Origin: an uncultured Bacilli bacterium
GTDB taxonomy: Bacteria; Bacillota_I; Bacilli_A; RF39; UBA660
Direction of reading: 5' to 3'
Assembly: GCA_944350385.1 (NCBI GenBank)
Contig: CALVOV010000006.1
Span: 1-64,000, forward strand
DNA: 64,000 nt
The notes under the pieces were generated by a model. It did not search any database. It had not been told where the DNA came from and saw only the letters and a list, made by a program, of their open reading frames with translations. The first letter of the stretch is position 1. Each line of letters opens with the position of its first letter. The position numbers and the translations under genes are program-made. Of this stretch, positions 54,722-63,623 are shown piece by piece.

Positions 54722-56875
54722 CTATGACGTAAATTTTGGATTAAGAGTTAAAGTAATCTCTTGACCTGTTGTTACTGGAGTACCAGAAGCAATAGATTGA
54801 GCAGTCACATAACCAGTACCTTCTAATTTAACTTTTAACTTCATTTCTTCTAATATTGATTTAGCAACTTTTCCCGATAAACCACTTACATCTGGAATTG
54901 TTAAACTAGAATCATTTGTTATTAAATAGATAGTGTCTTTGTTAGTGATAGTAGTATTTTTTTCTGGAGTTTGTTTAATCACTTTATTACCATTACCTAT
55001 TAAAACATAATTCATACCTTGCGAACTTAAAGTTGTTTTAACTATATCTACTTTTTTATTTATAAAATTAGGTAGCGTATAATCATTTACTTCAATAGAT
55101 GATGTTTGTGAATCAGAATTTCCATAGTACTTAGAAATATTATTTACTATTTCTTTAACTGCATTAGAAATTGGTTTTTGAGAACCAGCAGTTGGTCTTT
55201 TTACTGCTGCATAAATAATAATTTGTGGATCACTCTTTGGATAGATTCCAGCAAATGATGAAATTATATCTGATTGACCTGATAAATAACCTCCTGAATT
55301 TTCATCGGCAATTTGACTAGTTCCTGTTTTACCAATTAATTCACCACTATTAATACGATAACCACTTCCCGTATTACCAATTCCGTTAACACAATCATCC
55401 ATTAAGGAAAGCATTTTTTGGACTGTTGCTGTTGAAGCAACACGCTCAATTTCTTCACGACTATTTTCAACTACTACTTCATTATTTTCTGGATTTACTA
55501 TTTTATTTACTAAGTATGGTTTAATAAGCATACCATCATTGGTCAAAGATGTCATAGCTTGTATCATTTGAATAGGTGTAATTGTTATACCTTGACCAAA
55601 ACCAGCATTGTAAATTTCTGTTTCATATTTGAATTCTAGGTTTCCTTTACTTTCATTTGGTAAGGTTATTCTAGTTTTTTTACCAAATCCCAATAGTTTA
55701 AGATATTGTCTTAACATTAAACTATTCATATGTCTATTAATTATATTTATTACAGCAACATTACTACTCATGGCATAACCTTTATCAAATGTTAAAGTAC
55801 CCCAACCATTACGATTCCAATCACCTATTTCTGTACCATCAGAGGTTGTAAAAACACCTGATTGATACGTTTCATTTCCATCATAGACACCATTTTCCAT
55901 GGCAGCCATATAAGTAAATGTTTTCATAGTACTTCCTGGCTCATATGGAGAAGCAACTAATAAATCAAGATAATTAGTAATATTTCTGATATTTGGATCA
56001 AAAGATGGATTATTAGCTGTACCTAAAATAGCTCCTGTCTTAGCATCTGCAACTGTAACATGAAACCATTCCCAATCATAATTTATATCTGAGTTTTTAA
56101 TTGCTTGTTCAATATAAAATTGAATATTACTATCTATTGTTAGATATATATCATTTCCCTGTCTAGCTTCTTTAGTAACTACTGGAGTCCCAGCTATTTG
56201 ATACCCTTTTAAGTCTTTTTGATACTTTCGATATCCATCTTCACCTGAAAGTAAATCATCATAATATTTTTCAATTCCCATTTCTCCTACTATTTTACCA
56301 TTTTCATCGGTTTTAGCATAACCTAGGGTATATGATGCAAAATCACCCTTTGGGTAATATCTTCGATAACTTTCTTCAAAACCTATACCAGGTAATTCCA
56401 ACTCTTCTATTTGTTGTTTTGTTATTTCACTTAATCCCTTTCCAGCTACACCAAACTCTGTTTGTTTCAAACCATCTTTATCTTTATTTAATCGATATAA
56501 AATATCTTCATAAGACATGGCGATTATTTTAGATAATTCTTCAGCTGTTTTTTCTTTATCTACTACATGTTGAGGATTATTTTCGTTTATTGTACGTTCA
56601 GGATCTAGGTAGGCAATTAATTTATAAGAGGTAACTGTTTGAACTAATGGATCATTATTACTGGAATAAATAGTACCTCTTTTAGCAGAAATTATTTCTG
56701 TTCTAGTAGTTCTTTGACTCTTTAATTCTTTTAAATTAGTACCATCAATAGTATCTGATAAAGTTAATTGACATAGTCTTAATATTATTGCAACAAACAA
56801 AAAAAGAGCAACTAGAAAAACGAAGACATTGTATCTTATATTGTTTTGTTTTCTTTTTCTGCTCAATTTAATCAC
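54722..56875 (-). CDS. Class B penicillin-binding protein of the division cluster, two PASTA domains
   Basis: 717 residues. Transmembrane helix (about 15-35), dimerisation part with AKRGTIYSSNNDPL, transpeptidase motifs SPYEPGSTMK (SxxK), SSNVAV (SxN) and KTGTSQ (KTG). Two C-terminal PASTA domains (TLPNFINKKVD.. and LTIPDVSGLSG..). Follows ftsL-like gene by 13 bases, as FtsI/PbpB of the dcw cluster. The start is uncertain: GTG at 56875 or TTG at 56866 (after AGGGTG). Confidence 0.93.
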   Translation of the reverse strand: MIKLSRKRKQNNIRYNVFVFLVALFLFVAIILRLCQLTLSDTIDGTNLKELKSQRTTRTEIISAKRGTIYSSNNDPLVQTVTSYKLIAYLDPERTINENNPQHVVDKEKTAEELSKIIAMSYEDILYRLNKDKDGLKQTEFGVAGKGLSEITKQQIEELELPGIGFEESYRRYYPKGDFASYTLGYAKTDENGKIVGEMGIEKYYDDLLSGEDGYRKYQKDLKGYQIAGTPVVTKEARQGNDIYLTIDSNIQFYIEQAIKNSDINYDWEWFHVTVADAKTGAILGTANNPSFDPNIRNITNYLDLLVASPYEPGSTMKTFTYMAAMENGVYDGNETYQSGVFTTSDGTEIGDWNRNGWGTLTFDKGYAMSSNVAVINIINRHMNSLMLRQYLKLLGFGKKTRITLPNESKGNLEFKYETEIYNAGFGQGITITPIQMIQAMTSLTNDGMLIKPYLVNKIVNPENNEVVVENSREEIERVASTATVQKMLSLMDDCVNGIGNTGSGYRINSGELIGKTGTSQIADENSGGYLSGQSDIISSFAGIYPKSDPQIIIYAAVKRPTAGSQKPISNAVKEIVNNISKYYGNSDSQTSSIEVNDYTLPNFINKKVDIVKTTLSSQGMNYVLIGNGNKVIKQTPEKNTTITNKDTIYLITNDSSLTIPDVSGLSGKVAKSILEEMKLKVKLEGTGYVTAQSIASGTPVTTGQEITLTLNPKFTS

Positions 56876-56888
56876 ACCCTATTACCAA

Positions 56889-57236
56889 CTAGTTATCTTT
56901 TTCTGTCTCTGTCTGAGTAATATCTTTATTATCTTCTTCTACTATTGTTTTTATGTTATTATTATTATAACTCAACCCTTGCTGTTCTGCAACCTCTTGT
57001 ATTTTACTTAAAGAAACTAATTCGTTAATAGCCATATTTAGACTTTCATTAGTTTTCTTTTGCTCTTCTATTGCTTTCTTTTCTTTTTCGACTTCAAAGT
57101 TTATTTTTGATAAAGTTGCTTGGGTAAATACTACTAATATTGGTGATAATAATAAAAATAAAGCTGCACAGAAATATAATATTTTTTCAAATAATGAAAG
57201 TTTTATTTTCTTTTTAATTTTGCTTTTCTTTTTCAT
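56889..57236 (-). CDS. ftsL: FtsL-like cell division protein
   Basis: 115 residues: basic N terminus, one transmembrane helix (about 16-36), then a coiled coil rich in Glu and Lys with QQGLSYNNNN. Position between rsmH and the class B PBP and the layout of FtsL/DivIC are the evidence; sequence conservation in this family is low. Likely binds the PBP/FtsW complex at the septum. The start has AAAGGTG. Confidence 0.8.
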   Translation of the reverse strand: MKKKSKIKKKIKLSLFEKILYFCAALFLLLSPILVVFTQATLSKINFEVEKEKKAIEEQKKTNESLNMAINELVSLSKIQEVAEQQGLSYNNNNIKTIVEEDNKDITQTETEKDN

Positions 57237-57252
57237 ATTATCACCTTTCTTT

Positions 57253-58185
57253 TTATTTTATTCTTTCGATAACTCGAAGTTTGGCGCTTCTTGCTCGTTG
57301 ATTATTATTTAATTCTTCTTGACTAGGTTCAATTGCTTTATTTATTACTAGTTTAAAATTAGGTAAATATTCCTCTGGAATATTGGGTAATCCTTTTACT
57401 TTTTCATCAATATTAGTAACTTTTTTAAAATAATTTTTAACTAATCTATCTTCTAATGAATGAAATGTAATCACAGCTACTCTACCGCCTATTTTTAGCA
57501 TTGAAAGAGCTTGTTCTAGAGAAGGTTCGATTACATCTAATTCTTTATTAACTTCTATTCTTATAGCTTGAAATATTTGTCGAGCTGGATGTTTGTCTTT
57601 TCTAAATTTCATAGGAACAGCTGTTTTTATTATTTCCACTAATTCTAGTGTTGTTTCTATTGGCTTTTTTGCACGATATTCAACAATTTTTTTTGCGATA
57701 TTATTGGAAAATTTATCTTCGCCATATCTATAGAATATTCTTGCTAAATCTTCTTTGGAATAATTATTTACTACCTCATAGGCAGATAGTGGATTTTCTC
57801 TATCCATACGCATATCTAATCTAGCATCTTCATGATATGAAAAGCCTCTTGTTGAGTCATCTAGTTGTGGTGAAGATACTCCCAAATCGTATAGTACTCC
57901 ATCGACTTTTTCTACTCCTAATTCATTTAATTTTTCTTTTAAATTTACAAAATTACTTTTAATGATAGTGAAGTTAGCACCAATTTTTGATAGTCTGTTG
58001 GTGCTATACTCGATTGCTTCACTATCTTGGTCAAAGGCGAATAAGAACCCCTTCTTAACTTTTGCCAATATTTTGCTGCTATGTCCTCCATAACCTAATG
58101 TACAATCTACTATTGTACTATCTTCTTTGATATTTAATGAGGATATAGATTCTTCGAGTAATACACTTATGTGTCTTTCCTTCAT
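57253..58185 (-). CDS. rsmH: 16S rRNA (cytosine-1402-N4)-methyltransferase
   Basis: 310 residues. The SAM site is VDCTLGYGGHSSKILAKV, followed by DLGVSSPQLD, GFSYHEDARLDMRMD, and VITFHSLEDRLVK. It methylates C1402 in the small-subunit rRNA. It overlaps mraZ by 4 bases (ATGA), so the two are translationally coupled. Confidence 0.96.
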   Translation of the reverse strand: MKERHISVLLEESISSLNIKEDSTIVDCTLGYGGHSSKILAKVKKGFLFAFDQDSEAIEYSTNRLSKIGANFTIIKSNFVNLKEKLNELGVEKVDGVLYDLGVSSPQLDDSTRGFSYHEDARLDMRMDRENPLSAYEVVNNYSKEDLARIFYRYGEDKFSNNIAKKIVEYRAKKPIETTLELVEIIKTAVPMKFRKDKHPARQIFQAIRIEVNKELDVIEPSLEQALSMLKIGGRVAVITFHSLEDRLVKNYFKKVTNIDEKVKGLPNIPEEYLPNFKLVINKAIEPSQEELNNNQRARSAKLRVIERIK

Positions 58186-58619
58186 ATTTTCACACTTTCG
58201 TCTATTAAATTTTCGGCTATATCAGACATATTTTCATATGCAGTGCTTATAAAAGAATTCCAATTCTCAACAGCCCAGATTTCTAATTTATTTCCTACGC
58301 CTACTATTACGCATTCTTTATTTATGTTTGCGTAAGAAATTTGTGGGGAGGTAATATTTACTCGACCTTGAGAATCAAATTCTGTCACAGTAGCACCTGA
58401 TAAAAAAAATCGTGTAAATTCTCGTGTGTCTTTTTTAGTAAATGGAAGGGATTCAAGTTTATTGGTAATTTGTTCCCATACATCAAAGGGATATAGATAT
58501 AAACAATGTTCTATTCCTCTTGTCAATACAAATTTTTCTCCAACATCATTTCGAAATTTTGAAGGAATTATTAATCTTCCCTTGTCATCAATCGAATGAT
58601 GGTATTCACCCATAAACAT
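58182..58619 (-). CDS. mraZ: Transcriptional regulator and dcw repressor MraZ
   Basis: About 145 residues. Two AbrB-like SpoVT domains, the first with GEYHHSIDDKGRLIIPSKFR and the second with FDSQGRVNI (DxxGR motif in both). It binds repeats in its own promoter. Start at ATG 58619 with GGGGGA; the GTG at 58652 would lengthen it by 11 residues and overlap the boxes. Confidence 0.95.
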   Translation of the reverse strand: MFMGEYHHSIDDKGRLIIPSKFRNDVGEKFVLTRGIEHCLYLYPFDVWEQITNKLESLPFTKKDTREFTRFFLSGATVTEFDSQGRVNITSPQISYANINKECVIVGVGNKLEIWAVENWNSFISTAYENMSDIAENLIDESVKI

Positions 58620-58626
58620 ATAAATC

Positions 58627-58651
58627 CCCCACATTTTCCCATCATTTACCA
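58627..58651 (-). promoter_or_regulatory. Three MraZ boxes in the mraZ leader
   Basis: On the minus strand three units start with TGG at 10-base steps: TGGTA (58647-58651), TGGGA (58637-58641), TGGGG (58627-58631). MraZ is known to bind clustered TGGGN direct repeats upstream of its own gene, so this is a probable autorepression site between promoter and start. Confidence 0.8.
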
Positions 58652-58663
58652 CTGCTCAATTAT

Positions 58664-58692
58664 AATATAGCTAAAATTAAAAAGATTGTAAA
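58664..58692 (-). promoter_or_regulatory. Promoter of the mraZ cluster
   Basis: Minus strand: TTTACA (58687-58692), 17-base spacer, TATATT (58664-58669); a TATAAT at 58659-58664 overlaps. The boxes of the operator lie just downstream. Confidence 0.6.
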
Positions 58693-58741
58693 TAAAAGCA
58701 ATATAAATTATTTTTTATTGACAAATAATTTACAAATCAAT

Positions 58742-60256
58742 TTAATTTAAATTAAATTTAGAATAGACTTTTTTTCTCCTTTCTTCTTGAAACTTTTTTT
58801 CTTTTTCTTTGACTTTTATAAAATCTTTAATACGATTAAACTTATTATCCTTATGAGGAAACATCGTAATAATATTCTTAGTTTCTGGTAATACTATGAC
58901 ACGATATTTATCTATTCCATCTCCTATATTTTGATAGTCAATTTCATAAACATCTAAAATATCTCCGTATACCCTATTTTCTTCTATTAAATTATTCATA
59001 GTATATTGATATAAATCTTCAAAATTAATATTTTTATTAAAAGAAGATTTCTTTTTACGATGTCTAATTATATGATCTTTAGATTTTTCTTCTGAAAAGT
59101 TAAGTATTTGACTTTCTAAATATCTATTAGATTTTTTTAAAGAGATTGTTTTTTGTTGATATTTTTGTAAAAGAATTTTTAAATATTGATATTTATCTTG
59201 ATATTTTTCTTTATTAGGACAATTTTTCTGCATCTTTTCTAAAACTTTTTCTGCTTCACAATAATTTCTTTCTGATATTAAAATAGAAATCAAATTAAGA
59301 TATAGTCTAAAATTATTTTTAAATTGATGATTTAATAATTCTTTATATATTTCTTTTGCTTCAGTAAATTGTTTGTTTTCGTGCAAAAGATATGCTAATC
59401 TCCACTTAGCAGTATTTTTTACTCTTTTCTTATTTGATTTTAGAGCTTCTAAAAAACACTCTTCAGCTTTCTGATAGTCAGATAAATGTTGATAGGCTAT
59501 TCCCTTAGATATAAAAATTTCTTTGGAGTCATCAATTCTGCATTCTAATATTAGTTCATTACAAATATCAAGTGCTGCCCCATATTTACCTATCATATTG
59601 TAGATACGACTTTTTTCAAGTAATGTTAGAGTATAAATTTCATCATGAATGGTGGTAAGATATTTTGATATTTCTAAGGCTTTATTGAAGTGCTCATTAG
59701 CTACTTCTATTTCCATTAAATATAATAATGATTCTCTATTTAATTTTTTTATATTTATATTACTCAATTCTAAATTAGCCTTTGCTTTTTGTCCCATTAA
59801 AACATATAATTTAGCTTTGCATAAATGATAATTATCATCTTTATTTTTTATTTTTTTTAATATGTTATTAGCATCATTTAACTTATATTGATTTATTTTT
59901 ACATCAAATAATAATCTTAAAGCTAAACTTCTTAATGAAGGATTGTTATTTATTACTTTTTTTAATAATAAAATTGCATATTCTTCATCTTCTTCTAAAT
60001 ATATTTTGGCAAGTTCAATAGAGGCAAAGTCTTTTTTTATAGTATTTTTATTAATTATATCTTTAAATACTAATTTAGCTTCTTCAGTATCATTAGCTTT
60101 AATTAAAATTTTTCCATGAAGATATTGAGCAAATTCATCATTAGGATACTCTTTTAAATATTTTTCTATTTCAAAAAGAGCTCTAGAATATTGTTCTTTT
60201 TTAAACAATTCTTTTATACTATTATAAGTTTTTAATGAACATCTTCTTTGAAACAT
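58742..60256 (-). CDS. Tetratricopeptide repeat protein
   Basis: 504 residues. About ten TPR motifs at 34-residue steps, for example SRALFEIEKYLKEYPNDEFAQYLHGK and SDYQKAEECFLEALKSNKKR, from residue 18 to about 350. A positively charged tail follows. No signal peptide. It probably serves as a protein-protein scaffold. The start has AGGAGGG. Confidence 0.85.
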   Translation of the reverse strand: MFQRRCSLKTYNSIKELFKKEQYSRALFEIEKYLKEYPNDEFAQYLHGKILIKANDTEEAKLVFKDIINKNTIKKDFASIELAKIYLEEDEEYAILLLKKVINNNPSLRSLALRLLFDVKINQYKLNDANNILKKIKNKDDNYHLCKAKLYVLMGQKAKANLELSNINIKKLNRESLLYLMEIEVANEHFNKALEISKYLTTIHDEIYTLTLLEKSRIYNMIGKYGAALDICNELILECRIDDSKEIFISKGIAYQHLSDYQKAEECFLEALKSNKKRVKNTAKWRLAYLLHENKQFTEAKEIYKELLNHQFKNNFRLYLNLISILISERNYCEAEKVLEKMQKNCPNKEKYQDKYQYLKILLQKYQQKTISLKKSNRYLESQILNFSEEKSKDHIIRHRKKKSSFNKNINFEDLYQYTMNNLIEENRVYGDILDVYEIDYQNIGDGIDKYRVIVLPETKNIITMFPHKDNKFNRIKDFIKVKEKEKKFQEERRKKVYSKFNLN

Positions 60257-60301
60257 GAATACCCTCCTAGCTGTTTGTATATTATAACATATTTTTATAA
60301 T

Positions 60302-60321
60302 AAAAAAACGACAATGTCGTT
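60302..60321 (-). terminator. Terminator of tcdA
   Basis: Stem AACGAC/GTCGTT with a small loop, then seven T on the minus strand; overlaps the stop codon. Confidence 0.75.
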
Positions 60322-61003
60322 ATTTTATAAAGTATTTTAAGATATAACTGCCAATTAATAGACCAGCACTGGCTGGAACAAAAGCACTACTTCCTGGTGT
60401 TCTAGTGCCAACTTTTATTGGTAGCTCTTTGGATGTGCATACTAAAACTTTGGATGTTATTTTTTCATCTTTAATAAATTTTCTTAATATTTTAGCAATT
60501 GGATCATTAATTGTTTTTCGAATATCTACTATTTCTAGTTGTGATGGATCTAATTTATTGCCTGTTCCCATACTACTAATAAAAGGTATTTTGTTGGTTA
60601 AACAAATTTTGATTACCTCTTTTTTTACAGAAATAGTATCACAAGCATCAACAAAAAAATCTATTTTATAATCAAATAATTTTTGAATATTATTGTTATC
60701 AATAAATTTGTCTATTTTTATTACTTTACAATCTGGATTAATATCATTGATTCTTTTTTCTAAAACGTCTACTTTTTTCATATTAATAGTTGACTCTAGA
60801 GCAATGATTTGCCTATTAATATTACTTTCATCAATAGTATCAAAATCGACAATAATGATTGTTCCTATGCCACTTCTCGCTAAACTTTCTACTACGTAAC
60901 CACCTACTCCACCTACTCCTAGTACTAAAACTGTTTTGGTGGATAAAATGTTTATATTATTAGAGCCTATTATTTGTTCTAATCTACCATATCTAGCCTG
61001 CAT
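60320..61003 (-). CDS. tcdA: tRNA threonylcarbamoyladenosine dehydratase (YgdL/TcdA)
   Basis: 227 residues with the E1-like ATP-binding fold: RYGRLEQIIGSNNI, VLGVGGVGGYVVESLARSGIG, DESNINRQ, DACDT. It cyclises t6A37 of tRNAs to ct6A. It overlaps the gene upstream by 11 bases and has no clear ribosome binding site, so it depends on coupling. In B. subtilis the homologue yrvM lies next to aspS; here aspS lies 3 kb off. Confidence 0.9.
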   Translation of the reverse strand: MQARYGRLEQIIGSNNINILSTKTVLVLGVGGVGGYVVESLARSGIGTIIIVDFDTIDESNINRQIIALESTINMKKVDVLEKRINDINPDCKVIKIDKFIDNNNIQKLFDYKIDFFVDACDTISVKKEVIKICLTNKIPFISSMGTGNKLDPSQLEIVDIRKTINDPIAKILRKFIKDEKITSKVLVCTSKELPIKVGTRTPGSSAFVPASAGLLIGSYILKYFIK

Positions 61004-61805
61004 TTTGGATATTTAATTGTTCCTTATACTTAATTAATTGTTTTTGTTTTTGTTTATTAGATTTAATCAAATTAAGTGGTCTATTATAAACTAATTTACT
61101 AATATAGGAAAGTTTAGCATAAATATCTCTATTTTTTTGAGCCATTGTATAGTAATTTCGTAAATTTTTAGAGTCTCTTGTTCTTATTACCTCTAAAGCT
61201 TTTAAGGTATCATTTAAACTATTTTCAGGAATAGTTGTATCTGCAACAACAGTACAATCAAAATTTTGAATAAAATGAATAGTAGCTGTTAAGTCAGCTA
61301 CTCCTGCCATTTCAAATAAAGTTGGCCATTTAGTTGTATCTCTTTCTTCTCTAACTATTTGTTGTAATTTCATAATTTTATCATCAGTTAGATTTTTATC
61401 TAAACCGACTTTTTCAAATGATAGATAACGCCCTTTATTTGTACCTGGGACTTCTTTTCTCATATCTGTTAATACTCGACCATATAAATTATCAAGTTCC
61501 TCACTAACTTTTTTAGGAGGTGGTGCTACTTCATAAACATCGTAAAATTGTGAATCTCTTTCTTGTTTAGTAGTAATTAGATAATTTCTTGGATAGTGTA
61601 GAGTGTTAAATCGAATAAAGTTTAGAGCAGCTTTATCTTCTTTGGAATTTTTATATATTGATTCTGAAAGTTTTTTACCATTAACTATAATTTCACTTTC
61701 TTCAGCATCTGGAAAGCTTACTCTTTTTCTGATCTTTTCGGCATTCTTTAAAGTAATCTGTACATTCAAAATTCTGTTTTTATTAACTATAGGTAAAATT
61801 AACAT
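60993..61805 (-). CDS. Orphan, 270 residues, coupled to tcdA
   Basis: No signal peptide or membrane segment. Structured stretches are NVQITLKNAEKIRKRVSFP, VYEVAPPPKKVSEELDNLYG and WPTLFEMAGVADLTATIHF. I do not recognise the family. Start at ATG 61805 with CGAGGTG. It overlaps tcdA by 11 bases, so a link to tRNA or RNA metabolism is possible but only inferred. Confidence 0.7.
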   Translation of the reverse strand: MLILPIVNKNRILNVQITLKNAEKIRKRVSFPDAEESEIIVNGKKLSESIYKNSKEDKAALNFIRFNTLHYPRNYLITTKQERDSQFYDVYEVAPPPKKVSEELDNLYGRVLTDMRKEVPGTNKGRYLSFEKVGLDKNLTDDKIMKLQQIVREERDTTKWPTLFEMAGVADLTATIHFIQNFDCTVVADTTIPENSLNDTLKALEVIRTRDSKNLRNYYTMAQKNRDIYAKLSYISKLVYNRPLNLIKSNKQKQKQLIKYKEQLNIQNAG

Positions 61806-61856
61806 TGAATACACCTCGCAGACCATATTATAACAAATTTATTATTTTTATTCAAC

Positions 61857-62038
61857 AAAAAAATCAGGTTGAGCGTCCTTGCTAACGATAAAACCTGCGC
61901 GTTCCCACAGGTGGGTGTCCGTACGCTATCTTTAGGATTCTTAAATAATATTAAGCATTCAACACGGATAACTGATCAAGACTCCCGTATCGTTATTTTA
62001 GTCGGTTTTATAAGAAGCAGGTCTCGCATCTTCCTGAC
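61857..62038 (-). ncRNA. ssrS: Probable 6S RNA
   Basis: A GC-richer block of about 180 bases with no convincing reading frame, with its own promoter and terminator on the minus strand. Complementary ends close it: TCAGG (62033-62037) with CCTGA (61864-61868), then GCG with CGC, then ACCTGC with GCAGGT, separated by internal loops; the middle holds ACGG/CCGT and CCCA-CCTG-TGGG hairpins. After the closing stem comes a T7 run (61857-61863). Length, end pairing, large internal bubbles and position beside tcdA/aspS (6S-1 lies in that neighbourhood in B. subtilis) fit 6S RNA, which binds the housekeeping RNA polymerase. Another stable RNA cannot be excluded. Confidence 0.6.
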
Positions 62039-62044
62039 AATTAT

Positions 62045-62073
62045 ATTGTAGCATAACTGGTATGTATAAGCAA
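62045..62073 (-). promoter_or_regulatory. Promoter of the structured RNA
   Basis: Minus strand: TTGCTT (62068-62073), 17-base spacer, TACAAT (62045-62050); the RNA would begin about 7 bases downstream, just before the closing stem. Confidence 0.65.
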
Positions 62074-62124
62074 GTAAGTTGGCACTCATTTGACATATAC
62101 TCATAAAATATTTTAGGTGATTAT

Positions 62125-62892
62125 ATGTATTATGAAAATGGTAGTTTTTCCATCTATTATGAAAAATATGGAAATGGAAATAAAACTATTTTGATTCTTC
62201 CTGGGTGGGGTGATACAAGAGAGACATTCAAGTTTTTAATCAATGATTTAGCTAGAGATAATACAGTTTATATAATTGATAATCCACCATTTAGAAATAG
62301 TAAAGTAAAAGAAAGCAATTTATCTATATATGACTATGCTTCTGCTATTAGAGAGTTAATTCAACATGAAAGAATGAAAAATTTAATTATCATTGCTCAC
62401 TCATTTGGTGGTAGAATTGCAACTCTTCTTAGTGGTTATTATCAAGATAAAATAGATAAATTAATTCTTATTGATATAGCAGGAATTAAACCTAAAAACA
62501 CTTTAAAAAGAAGATTAAAAAAGTTATTTTATAAATTATTGAAAAGATTAATAAAGTTTATTCCTAAAAAAGTACGACAAAAGATTAATTCATATTTATT
62601 GAAGAAATTTTCTTCTAATGATTATTATTATTTACCTGATAATATGAAAAAGACTTTTCAAAATATTGTTAATGAAGATTTAAAAAGTTATTTAAAATAT
62701 ATTCGTAGTGAAACTTTAATATTGTGGGGTCAATATGATTATGATACTCCAATAAAAGATGCTTATAAAATAAAAAGAGAAATTAAAGATGCTGCATTAA
62801 TTGTATTTAGAGGTGCTGGTCATTTTTCATATCTAGATTATCCGAAATTATCTTTAGATATTATTAATTCTTTTATAAAAGAAAAAGCATGA
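62125..62892 (+). CDS. Alpha/beta hydrolase
   Basis: 255 residues. ILPGWGDTRETF forms the oxyanion region, the nucleophile elbow is AHSFGGRIATLL (Ser93), the acid is in LWGQYDYDTPI and the His in GAGHFSYLDYP. Likely an esterase or C-C hydrolase of small substrates; cytoplasmic. It is one of few plus-strand genes, divergent from the 6S-like gene. The start has TTAGGTGA. Confidence 0.9.
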   Translation: MYYENGSFSIYYEKYGNGNKTILILPGWGDTRETFKFLINDLARDNTVYIIDNPPFRNSKVKESNLSIYDYASAIRELIQHERMKNLIIIAHSFGGRIATLLSGYYQDKIDKLILIDIAGIKPKNTLKRRLKKLFYKLLKRLIKFIPKKVRQKINSYLLKKFSSNDYYYLPDNMKKTFQNIVNEDLKSYLKYIRSETLILWGQYDYDTPIKDAYKIKREIKDAALIVFRGAGHFSYLDYPKLSLDIINSFIKEKA

Positions 62893-62907
62893 TTAATCAT
62901 GCTTTTT
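62882..62907. terminator. Bidirectional terminator between convergent genes
   Basis: Palindrome AAAAAGCATGATT/AATCATGCTTTTT with T-runs on both strands. It contains the stop codons of both the hydrolase and the next gene. Confidence 0.85.
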
Positions 62908-63559
62908 TTATTTCAATAATTCCATGAAAATGTTTTCCATTTATTGGAGTATTTTCATCTAACCATATTTTGATATTGTAGTATTTAGTAGATTTTGCAG
63001 GAATAATATCTTCTCTAATTAAATAGTAATCATCTAATTTTGACTTGCTTAAATATGAGGGGGTATTATCGTTTATTGTATATTTTATATAAATATCATC
63101 ATACAAATTATTACTGCATTGATCTACATTAATTAATTCTTTATCCTTACTAACTATTATTTGATATTTTATTTGTGAAGAACTAGTATTTTCAATTGAA
63201 AAACTATGTCCCAATTCTTCTTTTGCGACAGAGTCTTTTAAAATTTTTGAATCATTCAAAGTAATTGTTGAACTTAAACCATTTTCATTAGGTGCATATT
63301 CTATTATTAAATTACCATCTTTATACTCATTTACACCAAAGTATTCAAATGAAGTTCCTACTAATAGCATCAATAAAATAAATATCAATAAGATTATAGA
63401 TGATAAACATGTTAAGTAAATTTTTTCATGTTTTTTTATCTTAGTTATGATATGTTCTTTTTCGATATTAGAATTTTTTTTAATGACTACATTACTTAAT
63501 TTATGTAATACCACTCTAGAAGAAGCTTTCTTTACTTTGTTTTTATTAAAAATTTTCAC
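62897..63559 (-). CDS. Membrane-anchored beta-sandwich-like protein
   Basis: 220 residues: a cytoplasmic, basic 45-residue head, a transmembrane helix (about 47-68) and an outside domain. The ending YYNIKIWLDENT, then G, then FHGIIEI matches the 2507-3061 protein (YSIRVWIDKDT, YHGTINV). The inner segment SFSIENTSSSQIKYQIIVS parallels FTITNNRTEPVKYKIYI there. So this is a paralogue with a longer cytoplasmic head. The start is GTG at 63559 with GAGGGTG. Function unknown. Confidence 0.78.
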   Translation of the reverse strand: MKIFNKNKVKKASSRVVLHKLSNVVIKKNSNIEKEHIITKIKKHEKIYLTCLSSIILLIFILLMLLVGTSFEYFGVNEYKDGNLIIEYAPNENGLSSTITLNDSKILKDSVAKEELGHSFSIENTSSSQIKYQIIVSKDKELINVDQCSNNLYDDIYIKYTINDNTPSYLSKSKLDDYYLIREDIIPAKSTKYYNIKIWLDENTPINGKHFHGIIEIKKA

Positions 63560-63623
63560 TCTATCACCCTCTAGTATTACTATATTTAGTATATCAGATT
63601 AATATAATTTTTTAAAGATAATA

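Noticed and set aside
61869-62051. 60-residue plus-strand ORF over the structured RNA
   Set aside because: No ribosome binding site, unusual composition, and the paired ends, promoter and T-run support an RNA gene on the other strand.
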